DNA of 64,000 nt, from assembly GCF_900156475.1 (NCBI RefSeq), contig NZ_FTNR01000002.1, forward strand, positions 310,001-374,000. The letters are read 5' to 3'. The position numbers were made by a program, and so were the translations under genes. The DNA comes from Natronorubrum thiooxidans (lineage in GTDB: Archaea > Halobacteriota > Halobacteria > Halobacteriales > Natrialbaceae). The first letter of the stretch is position 1. Each line of letters opens with the position of its first letter. Shown here in pieces: positions 44,443-53,413 of the stretch. The notes beneath the pieces were generated by a model. The model did no database searches and had not been told where the DNA came from. It worked only from the letters and a program-made list of their open reading frames with translations.

Positions 44443-45084
44443 TTAGTTTTCGTCCGTGATGCCGACGGCCCGGACCGGTGCACCATCGCTGTCGAGCGCG
44501 AGCGGGTACGCCCGGAGTTCGAACCGATCGTCGACCGCCTCGAGGTGCGTGAGGTTCTCGAAAATTAACTGCTTGTTGCCAAGCAGCGTGTGGTGGGCCA
44601 CGAAGCCATCGGGTTCAGCCGCACCCGCGGTGGCCGTCGGCGTCGGATCGGGGTTGAGCGTATCCACGGCGACATCGAATCCCCGTTCGACGCACGTCTC
44701 GGCCGCGGCCGGCGCGAGATACGGATGCTCGAGATACTGCTCGGTGCCCCAGTGGACATCCCACCCGGTCCAACACACCACGAGATCGGCGTCGACGTCG
44801 GGAATCCGACGCGCCGGAATCGGCTCGCGCGCCTCGAGGTCACGACAGTCGATTCGAATGGCGTCGAAGGCGAACCGCTCGAGCGAGTAGGCCGCGAGCG
44901 TGTTCCCGTCGGGGTCGATGTGGGCCGGGGCGTCGACATGTGTGCCGGTGTGGCTGCCACACTTGAGGGCAGCGACGCTGGCTCCGTGTTCCTCGTGGGT
45001 CGCGTGTGGCCGGACGACGACCGGCGGGTCATCGGGGTAGGTTTGCATCCCGGTTTCGATCGGGTGGCTCAGATCGACGTGCAT
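44443..45084 (-). CDS. Cyclase family protein (kynurenine formamidase-like)
   Basis: A 213-residue metal-dependent hydrolase of the cyclase family. The signature H-x-G-T-H-x-D-A-P is present as HTGTHVDAPAH near residue 49, with an upstream DLSHPIETGMQTYPDDP typical of the group. Members hydrolyse N-formylkynurenine or related amides and lactones. The true substrate is open. ATG at 45084 is chosen because the family similarity begins there. It is divergent from the deaminase gene. Confidence 0.85.
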   Translation of the reverse strand: MHVDLSHPIETGMQTYPDDPPVVVRPHATHEEHGASVAALKCGSHTGTHVDAPAHIDPDGNTLAAYSLERFAFDAIRIDCRDLEAREPIPARRIPDVDADLVVCWTGWDVHWGTEQYLEHPYLAPAAAETCVERGFDVAVDTLNPDPTPTATAGAAEPDGFVAHHTLLGNKQLIFENLTHLEAVDDRFELRAYPLALDSDGAPVRAVGITDEN

Positions 45085-45200
45085 ACGCGACTCTCCGCGG
45101 TCGAAGGGGGATAACGCTGTGTGATTGTCGGGCCGGACGCTTCTCGAGGGCGGCACGTCGAACCGGAGCGTCGAAACCCCTCGGTGACGTTCGATGAGCT

Positions 45201-45653
45201 ATGACCACGGACGAAGCCGGCGTTCGACGGGCGATCGACCTCGCACGGACCGCAGTCGACAACGGCAACACCCCCTTCGGCTCGCTGCTCGTCGTCGACG
45301 GCGACGTCGTTCGGACGGCCGAGAATACGACACTCACGGACGACGACATTGCCGCCCATCCGGAGTTCAAACTGGCCCGGTGGGCCGCACGCGAACTCGA
45401 GGCCGACGAACGCGCCTCGTGTACGATGTACACCAGCACAGAGCCGTGTCCGATGTGTGCAAGCGCGATCGCCTACGCGGGACTCGACCGTGTCGTCTAC
45501 AGCGTGTCCGTCGACTCGCTCGCAGCGCTGCGAGACGACGGAGTAATCGAGATCCCTTGCGAAGAAGTGGTCGATCGGTCCGACGCGACGACGACCGTCG
45601 AGGGACCGGTGCTCGAGGACGAGGGACTCGCTGTCCACCGAGCGTACTTCTAA
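45201..45653 (+). CDS. Cytidine/deoxycytidylate-type nucleoside deaminase
   Basis: A 150-residue zinc deaminase. The zinc ligands are H53 and C83/C86 (PCPMC), with catalytic E55. The first motif is H-P-E rather than the usual H-A-E or C-A-E. The fold is closest to guanine deaminase/TadA-like proteins, so a purine or pyrimidine base or nucleoside is the likely substrate. Its stop overlaps the 3' end of cofG on the other strand. Confidence 0.83.
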   Translation: MTTDEAGVRRAIDLARTAVDNGNTPFGSLLVVDGDVVRTAENTTLTDDDIAAHPEFKLARWAARELEADERASCTMYTSTEPCPMCASAIAYAGLDRVVYSVSVDSLAALRDDGVIEIPCEEVVDRSDATTTVEGPVLEDEGLAVHRAYF

Positions 45654-46897
45654 CGCGTCGACAGCGACTCGCCGTTGAGCACCGCACGATAGCGCTTTCC
45701 GGCCGCGTCGTCGGCCTCGAGCGCCCCGCGAATCGTCGGCGAGATCCACTCGCGATCCGCGTCCGCGTTCCGACCGCCATCAGCGCCGGCCGTGCCGTCG
45801 GCAGCCACGCCGTCGAACGCGTCGGGTCGCAGGTCCGCGGGCAGGAACCGTTCGTAGACCGGCAGCCGCTCACCGAGGGGCAAGTCGGCGGCGTCGGCGA
45901 TTTCCTCGAGTTCGCGCAGCGCGGGCCACGTGTAGTCGGGATTGATGTGGTCGTCCGTAATCGGCGAGACGCCGCCCAGATCGTCGACGCCGCAGTCGAT
46001 CAGGTCGCGAGCGGGCGCGAGATTCGGCGGCACCTGCACGGAAATTTCCTCGGGCAAGGCTACACGGGCCATTGCCGTCACTCGGCGCATCGTCTCGAGG
46101 GCGGGCGAGCCCTCGTCCCAGCGCTCGTTGTCGACGACGGGCTGGACGATCACCTCCTGAATGTGGTCGTATCGCTCGTGGAGGTCACGGATTGCGAGCA
46201 GACTCTCCGCGCGGTCGCGCCAGGACTCACCGATCCCCACGAGGATCCCAGTCGTGAACGCGACGTCGAGTTCGCCCGCGTTTTTGATGGTTTGTAGGCG
46301 TTGGCCAGGCTCTTTTTGCCGGGGACCGGCGTGGGCATCGACCTTGGCGGTCGTCTCGAGCATCACGCCCATACTGGCGTTGACGTCGGCCACAGTGGCC
46401 AGCTGCTCGCGAGTCTGGTCGCCCGGATTCGCGTGTGGAAGCAGGCCTTCCTCTAAGGCGACCTCGCAGGCCTCGCGCAGGTAGGTATGAATCGAGTCGT
46501 GGCCCCACTCGGCGAGCTGGTCGTAGATCTCGGTGTAACGGTCATCGGGGTCGTCGCCGAACGTAAACAGAGCTTCCGTACAGCCCGCGTCGGCCCCCCG
46601 TTTGCAGATGTCGCGGACCTCCTCGAGGCTGAGCAGGGAGGCCTGACCGGGGGCGTCGAAGTAGGTGCAGTAGGTACAGGTGTAGCGACACGCCGTCGTC
46701 AGCGGGATGAAGACGTTTCGGGCGAACGTCAGCGCCTCGGGCGCGTCGACGTCGTCGGGCGTGACCGCGAGCAGATCAGCGACCGCTGTGTCGTCGATCG
46801 CGATGTCGACACCGTACTCACTCGCCCCAGGAATCATTACCTCGGAGTGGTATCGCGTGGCAGATAAGCGCTTCACTTCGGTGAGGCCGTCTGTCAC
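45650..46897 (-). CDS. cofG: FO synthase subunit 1
   Basis: A 415-residue radical SAM enzyme with C70-x3-C74-x2-C77 (CRYTCTYC) and the CofG features FTFGDDPDDRY and ITDDHINPDYTWP. It performs the deazaflavin-forming half of FO synthesis together with CofH. GTG at 46897 overlaps the cofC stop (GTGA), implying coupling; ATG at 46837 is an alternative that gives a family-like start MIPGASEYG. A 30-residue low-complexity insert (AADGTAGADGGRNADADREW) lies near the C-terminus. Confidence 0.92.
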   Translation of the reverse strand: MTDGLTEVKRLSATRYHSEVMIPGASEYGVDIAIDDTAVADLLAVTPDDVDAPEALTFARNVFIPLTTACRYTCTYCTYFDAPGQASLLSLEEVRDICKRGADAGCTEALFTFGDDPDDRYTEIYDQLAEWGHDSIHTYLREACEVALEEGLLPHANPGDQTREQLATVADVNASMGVMLETTAKVDAHAGPRQKEPGQRLQTIKNAGELDVAFTTGILVGIGESWRDRAESLLAIRDLHERYDHIQEVIVQPVVDNERWDEGSPALETMRRVTAMARVALPEEISVQVPPNLAPARDLIDCGVDDLGGVSPITDDHINPDYTWPALRELEEIADAADLPLGERLPVYERFLPADLRPDAFDGVAADGTAGADGGRNADADREWISPTIRGALEADDAAGKRYRAVLNGESLSTR

Positions 46898-47568
46898 TCG
46901 CGTGTCGTCTCCTCGAGTCGGGAAACGCCGACACGGCCGTCCCGCGTCTCGAGGTCGAAGCCGAGACCCCGAAGACAGGCGGGTGCACGGTCGGCTTCGT
47001 CGCCGTGGATGAGCACCTCGACGAGATCTGTGGGTTCGTCGATGTCGGTGCTCAGCCGGAAGGAGTCGACCGTCTCGAGGCTCGCGTCGATATCGCGAGC
47101 GATCTCACAGTGGTCCAGATACGACGTGCCGTGATAGTCCACTCGGAATTCGGGGTGGGAGACGACCAGTGCGTTCGTCCCGCCGCTTCGTCCCGGCGCG
47201 ATGGTAACCGCAGCGTCGTGTGCAAAGAGCGCCGCGAGTGTGTCAGGTGTTGCGAGCGCGAGGTCGGACATGACGACGGCAGTGGTCTCGTCGTCACGAC
47301 TGGCCGGCAGCCGCGCGTTGACGGCCTCGGTCAGCGGCCGGTCGTCGACTGTCACCGAGACGGCATCACGGACGGGTGCCTCGAGTGAGAGCGTTGCGGG
47401 GTCGAGCGGTGCCGTCGAGACCACCGTCGGCTCAGCGCCCGCCTCGACGACCGCCGTGAGGACGTCGGCGAGCATGGCTCGAGCAAGCGTCGACCGTTCT
47501 GCGGACGACAGCACTGACGCGAGCCGCGTCTTCGGGTCGATGGCAGCAAACGGGACGACGACGTGCAT
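46894..47568 (-). CDS. cofC: 2-phospho-L-lactate guanylyltransferase
   Basis: A 224-residue nucleotidyltransferase: the N-terminal VVPFAAIDPKTRLASVLSSAE binds nucleotide, and VVMSDLALATPD and IAPGRSGGTNAL are CofC signatures. It activates 2-phospholactate (or phosphoenolpyruvate) with GTP for joining to FO. It overlaps cofG by four bases, so both enzymes of F420 synthesis are made from one transcript. Confidence 0.92.
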   Translation of the reverse strand: MHVVVPFAAIDPKTRLASVLSSAERSTLARAMLADVLTAVVEAGAEPTVVSTAPLDPATLSLEAPVRDAVSVTVDDRPLTEAVNARLPASRDDETTAVVMSDLALATPDTLAALFAHDAAVTIAPGRSGGTNALVVSHPEFRVDYHGTSYLDHCEIARDIDASLETVDSFRLSTDIDEPTDLVEVLIHGDEADRAPACLRGLGFDLETRDGRVGVSRLEETTRE

Positions 47569-47690
47569 CGATCGAGTGTAGCCATGGAACCATCAAAAAC
47601 ACGTCGGACCCGAACGTCCGCGTTCGCAACCTCGCCATGCCCCAAACCGAACGCAATCGCTGACGTCGTCAGTCGGTAGGAACTGCGAGC

Positions 47691-48869
47691 CTAAAACAGT
47701 GGCTCGAGTTCGTCTTCGTCGTCTTCGACGAGTTCCTCTAAGTTCTCCTCGCTTTCCTGTTGGATGTCGTCGATGTTGTCCTGGGCTTCGATCGCGACCT
47801 GCTGGAGGCGTTTGATCCGCGGGACGTTCGTCACGCCCGAGAGCAAGATCGCTGCAGCGACTTCCGGCTCCTGCCGGGGGAAGTCCCCACCACGGACTTC
47901 CATGCTCCCGGTTTCTTCCTCGAGCCACTTGCGGCCGCGTTCGATGCCTTTCCGGTTCAGATACTCCGACGGTCCGGAGAGGACGAGCAGGGCACGCTCG
48001 GTGCCTTCGATCTCACACGGCAGCGTCAGTCGGCCGAGTGCGGCCTTGCGGACGAGACTTGTAATGCGGTTGGTCGTGTTTGCAGCGTCCAAGTTGTCGT
48101 TACCGCCGTCATCGCCGGTAAACCGCGAGAGCAGGCCGCCGCCCGTGTTCAGATCGACCTCTTCGCTCGCAAACCCGACCGTCGAGACGCCGCCACCCGA
48201 GAGCGTGTTGATGATCTCGGAGGAGTCGACGACGCTTTCGGCGACTTCCTGGCCGTCGCCGACCTCGCCAGCACCGAAAAGGATCCCGAATCGGCGGACG
48301 ATCTCCTCGTTGATCTGGTCGTAGCCGCCCTCGACGGACTCGCCGGTCTGTCGCCACGAATCGTTGTCGAAGACCAGCAGATTGTCGACTTCGCGGACGA
48401 ACGTCTGGAACGACCGCGCCGCGTTGAGCGTGTAGATTCCGCCCTCGTCGGTCCCCGGCAACACACCGAGTCCGTAAACAGGGATCGTGTAGATCCGTTT
48501 CAAGTGCTTCGCGAGGACGGGTGCACCGCCCGACCCAGTCCCGCCGCCCATGCCAGCGACGACCAGAAATGCATCGACCTCGTGGGTCGGAATCGCATCG
48601 ATGGCGTTTTGGACTTCGTCGATGTCTTCCTCGGCGACCTCCGCGCCGAGTTCGTTGTCTGCACCCACGCCGTGGCCCTTTACGCGGGCTTGGCCGATGA
48701 GTACGCGATTCTCCTGTGGAATATTATCGAGACCCATGAGGTCCGCTTTCGCGGAGTTGACAGCGATCGCCGCGCGGACGATTCCGCTGTTCGTTCGATC
48801 GTCGTAATCGAGGAACCGATCGACGATTTTCCCACCGGCCTGTCCGAATCCGATCATCGCCAGCTTCAT
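47691..48869 (-). CDS. cetZ: CetZ-type tubulin-superfamily GTPase
   Basis: A 392-residue protein of the tubulin/FtsZ superfamily. The GTP-binding G-box GMGGGTGSG lies at residues 106-114, the N-terminal MIGFGQAGGKI is a CetZ-type first strand, and a highly acidic tail ends EDELEPLF. CetZ proteins control cell shape and motility in haloarchaea. It is the full-length CetZ1-like form; which CetZ paralog it is needs a tree. Confidence 0.93.
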   Translation of the reverse strand: MKLAMIGFGQAGGKIVDRFLDYDDRTNSGIVRAAIAVNSAKADLMGLDNIPQENRVLIGQARVKGHGVGADNELGAEVAEEDIDEVQNAIDAIPTHEVDAFLVVAGMGGGTGSGGAPVLAKHLKRIYTIPVYGLGVLPGTDEGGIYTLNAARSFQTFVREVDNLLVFDNDSWRQTGESVEGGYDQINEEIVRRFGILFGAGEVGDGQEVAESVVDSSEIINTLSGGGVSTVGFASEEVDLNTGGGLLSRFTGDDGGNDNLDAANTTNRITSLVRKAALGRLTLPCEIEGTERALLVLSGPSEYLNRKGIERGRKWLEEETGSMEVRGGDFPRQEPEVAAAILLSGVTNVPRIKRLQQVAIEAQDNIDDIQQESEENLEELVEDDEDELEPLF

Positions 48870-49057
48870 TGTTTGTAAGGGGGCTCCGTTGGATTGAAAC
48901 CAGAGTAATCAAGGACATAAGTCTTTTGTTGCAGTGAATGTCATGCTTTGTTTTGTATTGCTGAAAACCGACAGCAGGAACCCTGTTTTACGTAGTATAC
49001 CGCCTGCATGTGGAACTGTTATCACTGCCGATACTGGACGGTATATCAAATAATTGG

Positions 49058-49945
49058 TTATCTATTCAGGCCGAGCGACTCGCCGAACGTCGTCAGGTCG
49101 TCCTCCGAGCGACCGAACGCGGTCACGTCGTTGGTGACGACGGTGTTGTGCTGTTCGAGCGACCGGGCCTGGTCTGCCCCGAACGGAACGAACGGAAGCG
49201 GGTCGGCCGCCGTCAGTCCGAGTTTCGCGAGCGGCATCGGGATCGAAAAGATGCTGACGGACTTCCCCTCGGCCTCGTAGACGAGTTCCGTCGCATCCGC
49301 GAGCGTGACGATCTGTGGGCCGGCGACCTCGTAGGTCTCGCCGACGTGTTTGGCGTCCTCGAGTGCATCCGCAAGCATCGGGACCAGATCGCCGACCCAG
49401 ATCGGCTGAAATCGGGTCGTCCCGCCGCCCGGCAGCCCCGTCACGTACGGCGTCGTCAGCTGTTTGGTGAACTCGACGAACTCACTCCCCCCACCGAAGA
49501 CCACGGACGGCCGAAAGATCGTCCACTCGAGGTGGGAGTTTCTGACGAGCGTTTCGGCTTCACCTTTGGTGCGGATGTAGTCGGTGTCGCCGTCGGGGTC
49601 AGCCCCGAGCGCGCTCATCTGGACGAACCGGTCGACATCCCCGTCTTCGGCGGCCTGGACGAGGTTTGCCGTGCCGCCAAGATTGACGGTCTCGTGGTCG
49701 ACACCGCTCGGTGGCTTGTACAGCGGCGAGAGGGCGACGAGATTGACGACAGCATCGTGGCCTGCGACCGTGCCCGCAATAGAGTCGTAAGCACTCACAT
49801 TCCCCCTCGATCGCTCGATCTCCGCAGGGAGGTCGCTGCCGCGTGGGTCTCGAGACAGGGCCGTCACCTCGTGGCCGCGCTCGTGGAGTTCCGTACAGAG
49901 AGCCGTGCCGATAAAGCCGGTGCCGCCGGCGACGAGGACATTCAT
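49058..49945 (-). CDS. NAD-dependent epimerase/dehydratase (complex I NDUFA9-like)
   Basis: A 295-residue extended SDR with the N-terminal dinucleotide motif GGTGFIGTAL (residues 7-16), an atypical active site and SGVDHETVNLGGTANLVQAA in the middle. Haloarchaeal members are often annotated as NDUFA9-like. Nothing here links it to a respiratory complex, so a sugar or quinone-related role is also possible. It is divergent from tmk. Confidence 0.85.
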   Translation of the reverse strand: MNVLVAGGTGFIGTALCTELHERGHEVTALSRDPRGSDLPAEIERSRGNVSAYDSIAGTVAGHDAVVNLVALSPLYKPPSGVDHETVNLGGTANLVQAAEDGDVDRFVQMSALGADPDGDTDYIRTKGEAETLVRNSHLEWTIFRPSVVFGGGSEFVEFTKQLTTPYVTGLPGGGTTRFQPIWVGDLVPMLADALEDAKHVGETYEVAGPQIVTLADATELVYEAEGKSVSIFSIPMPLAKLGLTAADPLPFVPFGADQARSLEQHNTVVTNDVTAFGRSEDDLTTFGESLGLNR

Positions 49946-50047
49946 ACGTACGACATACTGCTACAGCGATAAATAGCTGATCGCCTCCGTGGTTTGGCTG
50001 CAACGGTTCTCGACAGATTGTAATAGCTTACGTCCGCAGGTGCGAGC

Positions 50048-50650
50048 ATGCTGGTCACGCTCGAGGGAGTCGACGGGAGCGGGAAGACGACGGTCTGGGA
50101 GGCCTTACAGGAACGGTATCCCGACGCCACGTTCACACGCGAGCCGACGAACGACTCGTGGTACGGCGAGGCCGTCTACCGCTCGATCGGGGACGACGAC
50201 GCCGACTCGCTGGCCGAACTGTTTCTCTACACCGCCGACCACGCCGCCCACCTCTCGCGAGTGATCGAACCCGCACTCGAGGCCGACGACCTCGTGATCT
50301 CGGATCGCTACTCGGACTCCCGGTTTGCCTATCAGGGGGCGACCCTCGCGAGTTCGGACCGACTCGCCGTCGACGACCCCCTCGAGTACGTCGTCGACCT
50401 CCACGAGCCGTTCTCGATCGAGCCCGATCTGACGATCTATTTCGACGTCCCCCCCGAGACGGCCGCGAAACGGGCCGGCGCGACGAACAAGTTCGAACGT
50501 GCCGCCTACCTCGAGTCGGTCGCCGAGAACTACGAACGCCTGATCGCGCGTGACCCCGAGCGGTTCGTCCGTGTCGATGCGACCCAGACGCCAAAACGGG
50601 TGCTCGAGGCGGTCAAAAGCGCCGTGGCCGACGCGATAGCGACGAAGTAG
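50048..50650 (+). CDS. tmk: Thymidylate kinase
   Basis: A 200-residue P-loop kinase: GVDGSGKT at residues 7-14, [16 protein letters not shown] as the thymidine-contact (DRX) motif, and a lid region [13 protein letters not shown]. It phosphorylates dTMP to dTDP. It starts at ATG 50048 and stands alone; the neighbouring gene on the right is convergent. Confidence 0.94.
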   Translation: MLVTLEGVDGSGKTTVWEALQERYPDATFTREPTNDSWYGEAVYRSIGDDDADSLAELFLYTADHAAHLSRVIEPALEADDLVISDRYSDSRFAYQGATLASSDRLAVDDPLEYVVDLHEPFSIEPDLTIYFDVPPETAAKRAGATNKFERAAYLESVAENYERLIARDPERFVRVDATQTPKRVLEAVKSAVADAIATK

Positions 50651-50681
50651 CGAAGCGATCGGTGGGCGCTGGATCGGCCTG

Positions 50682-50687
50682 AAAAAA
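50682..50687 (-). terminator. T-run after the winged-helix gene at 50693
   Basis: On the minus strand six T residues follow 5 nt after the stop of the gene at 50693 (CCGTTTTTTCAG), a plausible terminator. Confidence 0.5.
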
Positions 50688-50692
50688 CGGAC

Positions 50693-51049
50693 TCACTTCG
50701 TCCCGATCAGTTCGGTCACAGTGTCTGCATCTTCCCACAGGACGACATCACCGCTGCGGTGATCGTAGTCGATGAACTGCTCGTCATCGAGTTTCGGGAG
50801 GTGGTGGTGATGAAGCTCGACGTCGATGCGTTCCGTCTCAGCTTCCGGAACGGCGTCGTCATCGGCGAGTTCTCGTGCGACCTGTTCTCGCCGCAGGACG
50901 TCGTGCTCGACCAGAAGCGACATCACTCGACGCCGGGTAACGTGGGCGAGCGCACCGCCGGATTGGAGCGCAGAGGCGGCTGTCTCGTCGAGCAGCGCAA
51001 CGACCGCGACAGTCCCCTCAAGAACTAAACAAACGATCGTAAGAGCCAC
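50693..51049 (-). CDS. DUF7344-type winged-helix protein
   Basis: A protein of about 118 residues. A short hydrophobic N-terminus is followed by the DUF7344-like domain: TRRRVMSLLVEHDVLRREQVARELADD, then HHHHLPKLDDEQFIDYDHRSG. This domain is common in haloarchaeal regulators and probably binds DNA. GTG at 51049 is chosen as the nearest start before the domain; a longer frame extends to 51142. Target genes are unknown. Confidence 0.72.
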   Translation of the reverse strand: MALTIVCLVLEGTVAVVALLDETAASALQSGGALAHVTRRRVMSLLVEHDVLRREQVARELADDDAVPEAETERIDVELHHHHLPKLDDEQFIDYDHRSGDVVLWEDADTVTELIGTK

Positions 51050-51154
51050 TGTCGATGAGCCAACAAAAATATTCCCACGGCTAAACGAGATATTCGTTCT
51101 GTTTGCACTGATCAATCCGGACAAGCGGACAGTTGCTCGCACCGACCGGTGGTG

Positions 51155-51385
51155 TTAGTCCATCGCGATGTATGTCTGGGTGCTCTCGATGCCGTCGATC
51201 CCCTGAATCTGGGTGGCGGCGATCTCCTTGACCGCGGCTGGTGTCTCGACCTGCGCCTTCGCGATGATGTCGACGTCGCCGGCGACAATGTGTGCCGACT
51301 GAACGCCCTCGATCGCTTCGATGCTCTCTTGGAGCCGATCCGCCTCGCCCGTGTTCGCCTTGATCATGATGAAAGCCGTGACCAT
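51155..51385 (-). CDS. Stand-alone Lrp/AsnC RAM-domain protein
   Basis: A 76-residue protein consisting only of the ligand-binding RAM domain (VTAFIMIKANTGEADRLQESI, then HIVAGDVDIIAKAQ and ESTQTYIAMD), without a helix-turn-helix. These mini-proteins bind amino acids and assemble as multimers, and may regulate partners. Its start overlaps the TrkA stop (TAATG), so it is translated with the potassium-uptake protein. A close paralog faces it at 52226. Confidence 0.9.
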   Translation of the reverse strand: MVTAFIMIKANTGEADRLQESIEAIEGVQSAHIVAGDVDIIAKAQVETPAAVKEIAATQIQGIDGIESTQTYIAMD

Positions 51386-52104
51386 TAGTTGACACCTCCA
51401 GTATCTGAACTCGCGTCGGTTCCCGCGTTCGCCGCAGCCTCACGTGGCGTTTCGCCGACCAGCAGCTGGCGGACCTCGTTCAGGACGTCGAAATCCGCGA
51501 GGACGACGAGTCGGTCGCCGTCCTCGAGCGACAGATCCGAGTTCGGAATCTCGAGGGGCTGGTCGCGCTTGCCGAAGGCGAGGACGGTCGCGTCGGCGGG
51601 CAGTTGCAGTTCGCCCATCGTGTAGCCGTTGACGGGAGCGCCGTTGGTGATCGTCAACTCGACGATCTGCAAGTGCGGGGCGATATCCGCGATTGCGCGG
51701 ATCGTCCCGCCGAGTAAGGCGTTTTTCGCACCGATCGCGCCCAGCCGTTCGGGGTAGATCACCTCGTCGACCTCGTCGGCGTACTTGCGGTAGATCCCCT
51801 CGCGGTAGGCCTCGTCGATCCGCATGATCGTCCGGCAGCCGTGGTGGTTGCCGATCATACACGCGGTGAAATTGACGTTGAGATCGCTCGTCAGCGCGCC
51901 CAGCGCGTCGGCGTCAGTGATGCCGGCGTCCTCGAGGACGTCCTCGCGGGAGCCGTCACCCTCGACGACCGTAAACTCCTGCGACCGAGCGCGTCGGATC
52001 ATCGCCTCGTCCTGTTCGATCAGCGTCACCTCGTGGCCCTCATCGCGCAGGACACGCGCTGTGCGCAGGCCAACTCGTCCAGCACCAATGATCACGAACC
52101 GCAT
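51385..52104 (-). CDS. TrkA-type potassium uptake regulator
   Basis: A 239-residue protein with the Rossmann motif GAGRVGLRTA at the start of a TrkA-N domain (residues 1-125) and a TrkA-C domain (about 135-220). It binds NAD(H)/ATP and gates a Trk-type K+ channel, which is not in this window. ATG at 52104 is chosen because the Rossmann strand begins there. It overlaps the downstream RAM mini-protein gene. Confidence 0.88.
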   Translation of the reverse strand: MRFVIIGAGRVGLRTARVLRDEGHEVTLIEQDEAMIRRARSQEFTVVEGDGSREDVLEDAGITDADALGALTSDLNVNFTACMIGNHHGCRTIMRIDEAYREGIYRKYADEVDEVIYPERLGAIGAKNALLGGTIRAIADIAPHLQIVELTITNGAPVNGYTMGELQLPADATVLAFGKRDQPLEIPNSDLSLEDGDRLVVLADFDVLNEVRQLLVGETPREAAANAGTDASSDTGGVN

Positions 52105-52225
52105 GGACAGGGGTACGCCCGCCCCCGTCAATAAGCTTGTCCCCAGCTACCACATCACTCGATCGGGTGCGGTCGCCGCCAGGCAAAGACTTTAGTCATG
52201 CCATGGTGTACCACACCCTCGACAG

Positions 52226-52456
52226 ATGGTTCACGCGTTTATTATGATCAAGACGGCCGCCGGAAAATCCGAGGGGCTGCTCGCGGCGATCAGGGATCTC
52301 GAGCGAGTCACCGACGCTCATATCGTCGCCGGCAACTACGATATCATCGCAGAGATCGACGCCCCCGAGATCTACGACATCCTCGAGGCCGTCTCCTCGA
52401 GAATGCAGGCACTCGAGGGCGTCAGCGAAACGAAAACGTACATCGCGATGGACTAA
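52226..52456 (+). CDS. Stand-alone Lrp/AsnC RAM-domain protein
   Basis: A 76-residue RAM-only protein, a clear paralog of the one at 51155 (VHAFIMIKTAAGKSEGLLAAI, HIVAGNYDIIAEI, KTYIAMD). It lies divergent from trkA with 121 nt between. Two copies of one ligand sensor beside a potassium regulator suggest that they sense a shared ligand for it; this is inference. Confidence 0.9.
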   Translation: MVHAFIMIKTAAGKSEGLLAAIRDLERVTDAHIVAGNYDIIAEIDAPEIYDILEAVSSRMQALEGVSETKTYIAMD

Positions 52457-52477
52457 TCAATTCGGGCGTCTCTCGAG

Positions 52478-53005
52478 TTACATCGGCATGCCGCCGCTCT
52501 CTTCCGTGGCCTGCTGGCTGCGATCCTGGGCGTTCTCGAGCAGCGTCGCGGCCTCGCCGCGATACTCGTAGCCGGGAACGATCCCCTGTGCGAACGTTCC
52601 TTCGACGTACTCGATGAGGGCTTTGGCGTCCGCGACGCCCTCGGTCGCGTTCCAGGCGACGTACTCGAGCGTGACTGTGACCGCCTCCGTGTCGCGGTCG
52701 ATCGTCGGCTCATCGTGGGTGCTCGTCTGGGCGACGGTAAAGACGTCCTCGAGTCGGCGCTCGAGCGTTTCGAACCAGCCGTCTTCGACGACGGAGGCGA
52801 CGGCTTCGCCTGCGACAGCGGTGTCGAGCGTCGGCAGAGTGACCGTCACCCGAAATCGGCCGTCCCGTTTTCCGTCCGCGTCGTCCGCAGTAATAGTCGT
52901 CTCGAAGACGGTTGTCGTGAGATCGTAGCCAGCGGTTTCGTCCACTGCGACGAACGCGTCGTGGGCCTCGAGTGCGCGTTCGACGGCGGCGGGGAGCTCG
53001 GTCAT
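52478..53005 (-). CDS. DUF5813 family protein
   Basis: A 175-residue acidic protein matching the haloarchaeal DUF5813 layout: ERALEAHDAFVAVDETAGYDL, then GWFETLERRLEDVF in the middle, then LIEYVEGTFAQGIVPGYEY toward the end. No function is known. ATG at 53005 is chosen; the upstream in-frame codons look non-coding. It is convergent with the RAM-protein gene. Confidence 0.85.
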   Translation of the reverse strand: MTELPAAVERALEAHDAFVAVDETAGYDLTTTVFETTITADDADGKRDGRFRVTVTLPTLDTAVAGEAVASVVEDGWFETLERRLEDVFTVAQTSTHDEPTIDRDTEAVTVTLEYVAWNATEGVADAKALIEYVEGTFAQGIVPGYEYRGEAATLLENAQDRSQQATEESGGMPM

Positions 53006-53413
53006 GCTCGAAAGAAGGGGCGTCACGGAAAAGGGTGTTACGCTGTTCGAGGCAGGGTGCCGGATATGAAACAGTTACAAGCCTGAAACTGACCGGCAGC
53101 GTCGGGATCGTTTCACGATCGTAGCCCGTCGTTTCCACACGAAATGACCTGCATTACTACAACGGATCCTGTCTTCTTTCACCGGCATGAGTCTCGATAG
53201 ACACGCCGCCGAACGTCGCCGGTTCGCCCGCCTCCTCGGAATAGACGGCGAGGCCGGCTGCGGATTACCGATCGGTTCTCGCTCGAGTCACACCGACGGG
53301 ACGGTCGACTCGGAGACCCGTAACTATCCGAAGTCGGCCACCCGATCGGCGACGACCCGCATTGCCGACCGCTCGCACGACAGCTGAACTCCCATCGCAG
53401 TCGCTGATACGCC
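53006..53413. other. 408-nt gap with one possible small gene
   Basis: One frame (53187-53387, plus strand) starts well but has a serine- and arginine-rich composition and no recognised family. The rest shows no operator, repeat or hairpin that I can support. Confidence 0.35.
53187..53387 (+). CDS. Possible small basic protein, doubtful
   Basis: A 66-residue frame beginning MSLDRHAAERRRFARLLGID. The first half looks like a real amphipathic protein; the second half is Ser/Thr/Arg-rich and low in complexity. It may be a real small protein or chance. No family is recognised. Confidence 0.25.
   Translation: MSLDRHAAERRRFARLLGIDGEAGCGLPIGSRSSHTDGTVDSETRNYPKSATRSATTRIADRSHDS

Noticed and set aside
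48870-49057. T-rich gap between cetZ and the epimerase as a possible small RNA
   Set aside because: It contains promoter-like AT-rich sequence only; no stable hairpin or conserved motif is visible.
53041-53110. Possible sixth copy of the dispersed structured repeat
   Set aside because: Only a short ACTGACCGGCAGC stretch matches; neither the outer nor the inner stem can be formed.
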